The position numbers and the translations under genes were made by a program. The notes under the pieces were generated by a model. It searched no databases, was not told the origin of the DNA, and was given only the letters and a program-made list of their open reading frames with translations. 64,000 nt of DNA, taken from a virus. Below, in pieces: positions 58,300 through 64,000 of the stretch. The DNA is taken from the IMG/VR virus record IMGVR_UViG_3300025098_000012, positions 124,001-188,000 of that record; one strand, given 5' to 3'. How positions within the stretch are numbered: position 1 is the first letter of the stretch; each line of letters opens with the position of its first letter.

Positions 58300-58923
58300 A
58301 TGACTAACATTAATGGCATCAAGACCGACCCGAATAAACAAAGAGGCAAGAACACATTTGGTGGAGGGAATGAAAATTCTCTTTACATTCCGATGTCGGA
58401 CATCGAGCAAGAGTTCATCGCTCGTCTTGTTGAGCAGGGAGAAATCTTGGTCGAGTTTCATGGTTGGGGTACGGTTCAGCCTATCGTGACCTTTGGTGAT
58501 AAGGTCATCCATGCTCACATTAAAATCTTGTTCCATAATGCTCCCCCTCCCCCTGGCAAACCTGTTCCTTTCTTTGACATGGATCTTCGGACTCAATCGG
58601 GGATCAGTCTCTACAGACAAAAGATGCCGACATCTTATGGCAACACACCAATCACCATCTCTAACGAGGTTGAACTTGAAATGGTGTGGGATATAGCCCT
58701 CAAATATATTGATCCGAAGCTCATCAAGACGCTCATGCCCCAAGTGAGAGGGTTTACGACAAGGCTTGAAGATCGAGATACGCACGACATCACTGTAACT
58801 GGTAATATGAGACTTAATAAAGAGCAGGTTAAGTCAGCTCATAGCCTTCATCAGAGCGAACAGAACATCAAAGTATATGATGAAAATAAGCTCGCTGAGT
58901 CGATCACTAAAATCTCAAAGTAA
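58300..58923 (+). CDS. Unknown protein downstream of topoisomerase
   Basis: A 207-residue protein, mixed alpha/beta, with beta-like VEFHGWGTVQPIVTFGDK and a C-terminal helix. Begins 22 bases after the topoisomerase stop with AAGAGGATGTGTT. Converges with the 58915 gene, overlapping by 9 bases. No family recognised. Confidence 0.75.
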   Translation: MTNINGIKTDPNKQRGKNTFGGGNENSLYIPMSDIEQEFIARLVEQGEILVEFHGWGTVQPIVTFGDKVIHAHIKILFHNAPPPPGKPVPFFDMDLRTQSGISLYRQKMPTSYGNTPITISNEVELEMVWDIALKYIDPKLIKTLMPQVRGFTTRLEDRDTHDITVTGNMRLNKEQVKSAHSLHQSEQNIKVYDENKLAESITKISK

Positions 58924-59259
58924 TAGTCTATAGGGGTGTTTATCCCACTTAACTTTAACTGCACCTTTAGGGAGAGTACATTCAGTTCTCTTGTCTTTAT
59001 CTAGGTAGTAGACCTTACGATTAGAAGATTTCTCGTAGTATTTACTCCCTAGCCGATAGAGAGTCCACTTTAGATTGTGCTTGGCTTTTAGTATGAGATT
59101 GCTTGGGTATAGTTCTTCAAGAATGTAGCCCATTTCATCCTCATACTCTTTAAGAGACTTATATCGCTTCTCTCCATCTTGAGAGTTCACATAACAAGAC
59201 TCATTTTTATAGACTATAAATACATCGTCTTTCATGTTGTATGTAAGAACGGATTTCAT
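58915..59259 (-). CDS. Small basic unknown protein
   Basis: A 114-residue protein starting at MKSVLTYNMKDDVF after GGGAGTCTACC; a longer reading from 59319 would run through the divergent gene. Lys/Tyr-rich (KRYKSLKEYEDEMGYILEEL, KYYEKSSNRKVYYLDKDK). No family recognised. Confidence 0.7.
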   Translation of the reverse strand: MKSVLTYNMKDDVFIVYKNESCYVNSQDGEKRYKSLKEYEDEMGYILEELYPSNLILKAKHNLKWTLYRLGSKYYEKSSNRKVYYLDKDKRTECTLPKGAVKVKWDKHPYRLLL

Positions 59260-59273
59260 AAAGGTAGACTCCC

Positions 59274-59939
59274 ATGAAGATTTTGATTGTAAGCACAACC
59301 ACGCATAGGGATAAATCAACTAGCAAAATGGTGCTAAGTAAACTGTCAGATAAACTAAATGAAAAGCATGATATAGACTTCATTGATGCAAATGATCTTC
59401 ACATCGTTCCTAATCTTAGTTGTTATTCTGATGGGAAAATGAACTGTGCTAATCCAGACGCAGGTAAATATAGATGTTGGGCACATAAACTTAGTCATGA
59501 CAACCCCGATGATTATCGGGGGAAAGATGAGATGAACATCATTTATGACGCTTTAGATTGGTGCGACTTGGTAATATGGGGAACGAGTGTTCGTTGGGGT
59601 AGTCATTCAGCCTTGATGCAGAAGATCATAGAGCGTATGAATACCCTTGAAAACCAACAAACAGTATATGGAGAGAAGAACCCTTTAGAGGGTAAGAAAT
59701 GTGGTGTTGTGGTAACTGGACAGCATTATAAGGCACAATCGGTATCTGAACACCTCATCACACAGTTCGGGTGGATTGGTTTTGATACAGACCCCTCTTA
59801 TGTTTTGACTTGGCAGAAATCCCAAGACATACACCTAGAGCAAGAAGATGATAACAACGACCCTCTTGAAGCATATCTCAAATCTAAAGAGGGCAAGGCA
59901 CAAGTAGATAACTTCCTTTCATTCATGGAGATCAAATGA
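59274..59939 (+). CDS. Flavodoxin-like NAD(P)H-dependent FMN reductase
   Basis: A 221-residue protein with the flavodoxin-fold start [17 protein letters not shown] (phosphate-binding loop), a central [20 protein letters not shown], and [13 protein letters not shown]. These fit FMN-dependent oxidoreductases of the flavodoxin-like family. The stop overlaps the GMP reductase gene by four bases, so the two are coupled. GMP reductase itself uses NADPH and no flavin, so the partnership is of interest. Substrate unknown. Confidence 0.8.
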   Translation: MKILIVSTTTHRDKSTSKMVLSKLSDKLNEKHDIDFIDANDLHIVPNLSCYSDGKMNCANPDAGKYRCWAHKLSHDNPDDYRGKDEMNIIYDALDWCDLVIWGTSVRWGSHSALMQKIIERMNTLENQQTVYGEKNPLEGKKCGVVVTGQHYKAQSVSEHLITQFGWIGFDTDPSYVLTWQKSQDIHLEQEDDNNDPLEAYLKSKEGKAQVDNFLSFMEIK

Positions 59940-61420
59940 GAATCGAAACAGACTTTAAACTCGACTTTAAAGATGTGTTGTTTAAGCCTAAGAGGTCTAC
60001 CCTCACATCACGCAAAGATGTGAAACTATCTAGGGAGATTAAACTCCCTCACAGTAAAAGAATATGGGAGGGTGTACCTATAGTAGCCGCTAATATGGAC
60101 ACCGTAGCTACCTTTGAAGCAGGTAAAGTCCTCACCGACCTCCACATGATGGTCTGTCTCCATAAGCATTACACCGAAGAACGATACATGGAGATATATG
60201 ATTGGGTGTATTCCAATCAAGGATGTGGCTACGCTCCATATTGGGCTTACTCTATGGGTATCTCAGACGAAGAATTTGATAGACTTGTGCGTATTCAAGA
60301 TAAGACCAATGGAATGATCCTCACGATCTGCATTGATGTGGCTAATGGGTATACAGAGCGTTTCATTGAGTTTGTCGCTAAGGTAAGGAAAAAGTATCCA
60401 CTCTCCATCATCATCGCAGGGAATGTAGTCACAGCAGAAATCACTGAACAGTTGATCTTAGCAGGTGCTGACATCGTAAAGGTTGGGATTGGTTCGGGAT
60501 GCTTCGTTGCTGGTACACCTATCCTCACCAATAATGGACTCAAGGCGATTGAGGAAGTTGAGGTAGGAGATAAAGTAATGACTCACATGGGTCGTGAGCG
60601 TACTGTGTCGAACACCTTCACCCATACCGATAAGAATCTACTCGTTAATGTGAATGGTATCAAAGCGACACCAAACCATGAGTTCTATGTGGTACATAAG
60701 TCTGATGCAGATAAGGTGAATGACGAGAACATCCATGAGTACGCAAAGTGGGTTCGAGCTGATGAACTGACCTATTCACATTATCTTTTAGAAGCACCCT
60801 CATTTAGTCTCATAGAAATCAATACCCTAGAAACAGAACCTAACCCATCGGGGATCGCCTATGACCTTGAGGTCGAGGAAGATCACTCATATACGATTGG
60901 GGAGAATAGGACTGTAGTTCATAACTCAGCGTGTACGACCAGAATACAGGCAGGTGTAGGTTATCCACAGTTAAGTGCTGTTATTGAGTGTGCTGATGCC
61001 GCTCATGGTTTAGGTGGACGCATCATGTCAGATGGTGGTTGTACCTGTCCTGGTGATGTAGCTAAGGCATTTGGTGGTGGAGCTGACTATGTGATGCTTG
61101 GGGGTATGCTCGCAGGACACACCGAGAACCTTAGACTTGATGAAGATGGAAACGCACTCTTCTATGGTATGTCATCAGACACAGCCATGAACAAGTATCA
61201 TGGTGGTGTTAATGACTATCGTTCGTCAGAAGGACGCACAGTAGCCATTGAGCGTAAAGGTTCAATCAAAGATACCCTCCAAGACATACTTGGAGGCATC
61301 CGATCAACCTGTACTTATATTGGTGCAAGCGAGCTAAGAGAACTGAGTAAATGCACGACATTCATTCGTGTTCGTCAGCAATATAACTCTGTGTTTGAGT
61401 CTAGGACGCTTAAGTCTTAG
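59936..61420 (+). CDS. guaC: GMP reductase with mini-intein
   Basis: Converts GMP to IMP with NADPH, linking guanine to adenine nucleotide pools. The 494-residue precursor contains a 142-residue intein (189-330); the mature enzyme would be about 352 residues, near E. coli GuaC at 347. Diagnostic blocks are [39 protein letters not shown] followed after splicing by [15 protein letters not shown] (catalytic Cys loop), [29 protein letters not shown] and [13 protein letters not shown] (read here as [12 protein letters not shown]). These favour GMP reductase over IMP dehydrogenase. It overlaps the flavodoxin-like gene by four bases. Confidence 0.93.
   Translation: MRIETDFKLDFKDVLFKPKRSTLTSRKDVKLSREIKLPHSKRIWEGVPIVAANMDTVATFEAGKVLTDLHMMVCLHKHYTEERYMEIYDWVYSNQGCGYAPYWAYSMGISDEEFDRLVRIQDKTNGMILTICIDVANGYTERFIEFVAKVRKKYPLSIIIAGNVVTAEITEQLILAGADIVKVGIGSGCFVAGTPILTNNGLKAIEEVEVGDKVMTHMGRERTVSNTFTHTDKNLLVNVNGIKATPNHEFYVVHKSDADKVNDENIHEYAKWVRADELTYSHYLLEAPSFSLIEINTLETEPNPSGIAYDLEVEEDHSYTIGENRTVVHNSACTTRIQAGVGYPQLSAVIECADAAHGLGGRIMSDGGCTCPGDVAKAFGGGADYVMLGGMLAGHTENLRLDEDGNALFYGMSSDTAMNKYHGGVNDYRSSEGRTVAIERKGSIKDTLQDILGGIRSTCTYIGASELRELSKCTTFIRVRQQYNSVFESRTLKS
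60500..60925 (+). other. Mini-intein within the GMP reductase catalytic loop
   Basis: A 142-residue intein starting Cys189 ([20 protein letters not shown], block A), with block B-like [11 protein letters not shown], then [15 protein letters not shown] and TVVHN, ending His-Asn before Ser331. No LAGLIDADG or HNH block lies between, so no homing endonuclease is present. It interrupts GIGSG|SACTT, next to the catalytic Cys. Confidence 0.93.
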
Positions 61421-61677
61421 TAAGCACCTGCGATGTGCTTGATTTCTTCTTCAACCCTCATGGAGAGCGTATACCAACGCTCTGCTAAGTCAGCATAGTA
61501 GCGATCCTCCACATCTCCTCTGAATGAAGGCATCTTTTCAAGTTCACGCTCCATCTCTTGCATAGCCTTTAAGACTTTTTCTGCCGACTTACGAATCGGT
61601 GTTGAAGATTGCTTCTGTTCAAGTCTAGCAATCCTAGACTCAAGATTTCTTATCGTTTCTTCCGCTGTTCTTCTCAT
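61417..61677 (-). CDS. Tagged protein 8, diverged tag, coupled to superoxide dismutase
   Basis: An 86-residue protein beginning [20 protein letters not shown], then [11 protein letters not shown]. The tag is diverged (AEET for ASEI). The rest is helical ([34 protein letters not shown]). It starts 3 bases after the superoxide dismutase stop with AAAGGATTATGAAC, so it is the second gene of that operon and lacks its own leader, unlike its relatives. Another ATG six bases upstream is less well spaced. Overlaps the convergent guaC end by four bases. Confidence 0.82.
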   Translation of the reverse strand: MRRTAEETIRNLESRIARLEQKQSSTPIRKSAEKVLKAMQEMERELEKMPSFRGDVEDRYYADLAERWYTLSMRVEEEIKHIAGAY

Positions 61678-61679
61678 GT

Positions 61680-62291
61680 TCATAATCCTTTCGAGGCATA
61701 GCCCCAACTTAATAGATTGTCGATTACTTGCTCTAGGAACTCTTTACGACCATTCTCATAGTCGGGGTAATAAGCGTGTTCCCATAGGTCAATGGTTAAG
61801 ATAGGTCGATGACCTCTCATCATTGGTGTGTTTTGATTTAGAGTCGAATAAACTCTAAGCTCGCCTGTCTTAGTCTCGGCTAACCAAACCCAACCAGAAC
61901 CGAAATGACTCGTTCCTTCAAGGATAAGTTCATCTCTAAGTTCTGAGTATCCACCAAAAGTCTTATTAACTTTACCTTGAAAAGATCTTGAGGTGTCCTC
62001 ATATCTAATAGGTTTAGGGGAGAGACAGTTCCAATAAAAAGCATGGTTCCAGACACCACCACCAAAGTCGATTACAGACTGTTTGATTTCTTGTGGTATC
62101 CACTTTGGGTTAGATATGAGTTGATAGAGGCTACCTACTCGTTCAAGCATTTCTGGATATTGCTCAAGAGTCGTATTGAGCTTATCTACATATCCTTTCT
62201 GGTGTGAAAGGTGATGTAGCCTCATAGCCTTTTCAGAGATAATAGGCTCAAGAGCGTCATACTTATATGGTAGTGGTTGTAGTTTAATCAT
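61680..62291 (-). CDS. Fe/Mn superoxide dismutase
   Basis: Converts superoxide to peroxide and oxygen. A 203-residue protein with all four expected metal ligands: His26 in MRLHHLSHQKGYVDKL, His83 in VWNHAFYWN, and Asp168 and His172 in TIDLWEHAYYPDY. The family features NHxFYWN and DLWEHAYY are complete, so the enzyme should be active; Fe or Mn preference cannot be decided here. Coupled to tagged protein 8. Phage-borne superoxide dismutase is rare and may protect virions or the infected cell. Confidence 0.95.
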   Translation of the reverse strand: MIKLQPLPYKYDALEPIISEKAMRLHHLSHQKGYVDKLNTTLEQYPEMLERVGSLYQLISNPKWIPQEIKQSVIDFGGGVWNHAFYWNCLSPKPIRYEDTSRSFQGKVNKTFGGYSELRDELILEGTSHFGSGWVWLAETKTGELRVYSTLNQNTPMMRGHRPILTIDLWEHAYYPDYENGRKEFLEQVIDNLLSWGYASKGL

Positions 62292-62305
62292 ATTAAGATC
62301 CTACT

Positions 62306-62854
62306 TTATGGTCGTTTAAGTATAGCTAGGCATAATCCAGATGAAGGGTATTTACGACCTAGTGATGCCCATACTCGTTTAGCATCATTGCTAGTTGAAC
62401 CTGTTTCCATACAACCATCTGGAACAAATATAAAAGGCTGACCTACTTTATTCCAGTAAGTTCTAGCAAAAGTAAGGTACATATCAGTTCCTATTTTCTT
62501 ACCTTTGTATTCATCTTTAATTGCAGTATTGTAAACTGAAAGGATAGGGGCATAAGGTCTATCCTTCCAATCATTCTGAACAAGGTGCGGGTATTTGTTC
62601 AAAAGTTTTTGAACATCATTAGAACATTTTAGGCTCTCAACCTGTGATATGTCTTGCCCCATGATAGGGTTTAGTTTTTTTTCATTTAACCCACCTTGTA
62701 TTTGACCAATGCGTTTACGACCATGAAAAATGACAAGTTGATAAAAACTCCCAACATTACCCTTAACAGTGTACTTGATCTTTTCATCTCTCAATGGGTT
62801 AGCTATCTCTAATCTCTTTGCATATTTACTAGCTACTCTTTGATATGGTTTCAT
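62306..62854 (-). CDS. GNAT-like protein
   Basis: A 182-residue protein. The segment ILSVYNTAIKDEYKGKKIGT followed by DMYLTFARTYW resembles the acetyl-CoA-binding motif A of GNAT acetyltransferases (here YKGKKIG in place of Q/RxxGxG/A). The start at MKPYQRVASK follows AAGGAATAAACAG; an ATG 27 bases upstream has no ribosome site. AATAGT-type promoter upstream. Fold call tentative; substrate unknown. Confidence 0.6.
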   Translation of the reverse strand: MKPYQRVASKYAKRLEIANPLRDEKIKYTVKGNVGSFYQLVIFHGRKRIGQIQGGLNEKKLNPIMGQDISQVESLKCSNDVQKLLNKYPHLVQNDWKDRPYAPILSVYNTAIKDEYKGKKIGTDMYLTFARTYWNKVGQPFIFVPDGCMETGSTSNDAKRVWASLGRKYPSSGLCLAILKRP

Positions 62855-62892
62855 CTGTTTATTCCTTATATGCCTAATCATATAAGTATAGT

Positions 62893-62907
62893 GATAAATA
62901 AACTATT
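62893..62907 (-). promoter_or_regulatory. Promoter-like motif AATAGTTTATTTATC
   Basis: AATAGT-type motif 38 bases before the GNAT-like gene and divergent from the SbcD-like gene. Confidence 0.55.
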
Positions 62908-62921
62908 GAAAGGTTAAATCT

Positions 62922-63896
62922 ATGATAAAGCTACTATGGAGAACCGATGTCCACATGGGGGATAAAACACCACGCAGACGCACAGGGAACTGGACGGATG
63001 ATGTGGTCAACAAGCTCAAGTGGATTGGTGATCTCGCTAAAGATAAAGAGATTGATGCTGTTCTTGATGGAGGAGACTTCTTTGATGTCAAATCACCTAC
63101 CAAGAATAGCCATAGTTTAGTCCGTAAAGCGTGTGAAGCACATGAGCATTACCCTTGCCCTACTTATGGTCTAGTCGGCAACCACGATGTAAAATATGGG
63201 AACATAGACTACCTACCCGAACAGCCTCTAGGTGTCCTATTCTCATCGGGTGTGTTCAAGCAGTTTGGGGATGATGTAGAAATCAACTTTGAAAAAGATG
63301 GTGTCAAAGTTCGTGTCGTGGGTGTGCCTTATCATGGTGTCATCTATGACTTTGATCGGCTCAAAAACATAAAGAAGAAAGATGAAGACTACCTGTTAGT
63401 AGCTTGCCACTTGTTAGCCCGACAAGGTAAGACAGGATCTATGTTTGAGAATGAGGATATAATCGGATATGACTTCCTCAACGAAAACACAGAGGTTGAC
63501 GGTTGGTTCTTTGGTCATTGGCACAAAGACCAAGGGATCTCCACGCTCTTAAATGGAGCGAGGGTAGTCAATGTAGGGTCATTAACTAGAGGCTCTTTGC
63601 ACCTTGATGACTTAGACCGTAGACCTTGTGTGGTAGAGGTTCAAGCGACCAAAGAGTCGCTTAACTTCATCAGACACGATGTTCCTGTACGAGATGCCAA
63701 TGAGGTATTCAAAATAGAGGAAACAGTGCGTGAGAAGGAAGATAAGCAACGCATGGAGGACATCGTAGACAAGATGAAAGCTGTAGCCACATCGGGTTGG
63801 TCTGAACTGACTCTTAAAGAGCGTGTAATGCAGACTATGGGTTCAAATGGAGCTAAGGAGATGGCTATCTCTTACCTTGAACGAGTCGAGGAATAA
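62922..63896 (+). CDS. SbcD/Mre11-like exonuclease
   Basis: A 324-residue metallophosphoesterase nuclease, equivalent to T4 gp47. Metal-binding motifs in order: TDVHMGD (DxH), DGGDFFD, VGNHDVK (GNHD), CHLLARQ, and FGHWHKD (GHxH). These are the complete Mre11/SbcD active-site set. It would act with an SbcC-like ATPase in recombination-dependent replication; the only candidate partner here is the half-length protein 20 kb away at 41580. Confidence 0.9.
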   Translation: MIKLLWRTDVHMGDKTPRRRTGNWTDDVVNKLKWIGDLAKDKEIDAVLDGGDFFDVKSPTKNSHSLVRKACEAHEHYPCPTYGLVGNHDVKYGNIDYLPEQPLGVLFSSGVFKQFGDDVEINFEKDGVKVRVVGVPYHGVIYDFDRLKNIKKKDEDYLLVACHLLARQGKTGSMFENEDIIGYDFLNENTEVDGWFFGHWHKDQGISTLLNGARVVNVGSLTRGSLHLDDLDRRPCVVEVQATKESLNFIRHDVPVRDANEVFKIEETVREKEDKQRMEDIVDKMKAVATSGWSELTLKERVMQTMGSNGAKEMAISYLERVEE

Positions 63897-63901
63897 GATT
63901 A

Positions 63902-63945
63902 AAGAGATCACTTATGAGGGGGGGTGTAAATAAACTATTAATAGC
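63902..63945 (-). promoter_or_regulatory. Orphan promoter and leader of tagged-gene type
   Basis: On the minus strand AATAGTTTATTTACA (63925-63939) is followed by CTCATAAGTGATCTCTTT, almost the same leader as before tagged gene 6. No tagged gene follows; transcription would run antisense into the SbcD gene. Probably the remains of a lost tagged gene. Confidence 0.55.
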
Positions 63946-64000
63946 GATCTTTATCAATAGCGTCTTGGTCAATCTCAACAAAGATACCGTACTCTACCTC
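63938..64000 (-). CDS. Partial gene, C-terminus only
   Basis: Open frame running off the right edge, encoding the last 20 residues EVEYGIFVEIDQDAIDKDRY before a TAA. Too short to identify. Confidence 0.5.
   Translation of the reverse strand, partial: EVEYGIFVEIDQDAIDKDRY

Noticed and set aside
59936-61420. IMP dehydrogenase
   Set aside because: No CBS insertion, and the sequence follows GMP reductase closely through the C-terminus.
1-64000. tRNA genes, rRNA genes and CRISPR arrays
   Set aside because: No T-loop GTTCRA context with cloverleaf arms, no rRNA-like stretches and no regularly spaced repeats were seen by eye; a tRNA scan would settle the first.

Overview
This window is a continuous stretch of a large tailed-phage genome, probably a jumbo myovirus of a Gram-negative, possibly marine, host. 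The evidence is a terminase large subunit, a prohead protease, scaffold and HK97-type capsid genes, an amidase endolysin, a clamp loader, Mre11/SbcD- and SbcC-like proteins, many tightly packed small genes and two inteins. A phage-encoded outer-membrane-type beta-barrel and an Fe/Mn superoxide dismutase fit a Gram-negative host. The sequence is AT-rich. I saw no tRNA, rRNA or CRISPR array.

Layout. 0-11 kb: head and packaging genes, mostly on the minus strand (TerL with a LAGLIDADG intein, several structural proteins, one with six internal repeats), then dCMP deaminase and PIN-PhoH. 12-16.7 kb: small accessory genes and a eukaryotic-type glutamine synthetase. 16.7-22 kb: a minus-strand operon of a divergent GroEL-like chaperonin followed by seven translationally coupled genes that look like the separated and duplicated pieces of one beta-class DNA methyltransferase. 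22-24 kb: endolysin and a small helix-turn-helix gene. 24-31 kb: nucleotide and NAD enzymes (P-loop kinase, CNNM/CorC-type transporter, WGR-like protein plus Sir2, deoxynucleoside kinase) with two pseudogenes. 31-41 kb: a roughly 2,180-residue helicase, a sigma-region-4-like protein, a NusG-like protein and the clamp loader. 41-54 kb: half-SMC ATPase, outer-membrane protein, homing endonuclease, and the capsid-scaffold-protease block, including a scaffold-like protein with two perfect EF-hand loops. 54-64 kb: a stack of overlapping small genes, topoisomerase IB, a flavodoxin-like reductase with an intein-containing GMP reductase, superoxide dismutase, a GNAT-like protein and SbcD.

Two layers tie the window together. 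First, eight otherwise dissimilar proteins carry the same roughly 22-residue N-terminal helix (MRR-S/T-ASE-I/V-IRNLE then RIARLE). Most also share a leader and promoter, so this looks like a modular targeting tag, possibly for loading proteins into the capsid. Second, two recurrent promoter-like motifs, AATAGTTTATTTATA and GTAACCCCTTATYTATA, sit about 30-55 bases before many starts. Several starts also lie beside hairpins that bury the ribosome binding site. A phage sigma-like protein and a NusG-like protein are encoded here and could act on these signals.

The strongest candidates for something undescribed are the split, cassette-like methyltransferase locus (16.7-20.6 kb) and the N-terminal tag family. 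All functional calls come from reading the sequence; no database search was run.
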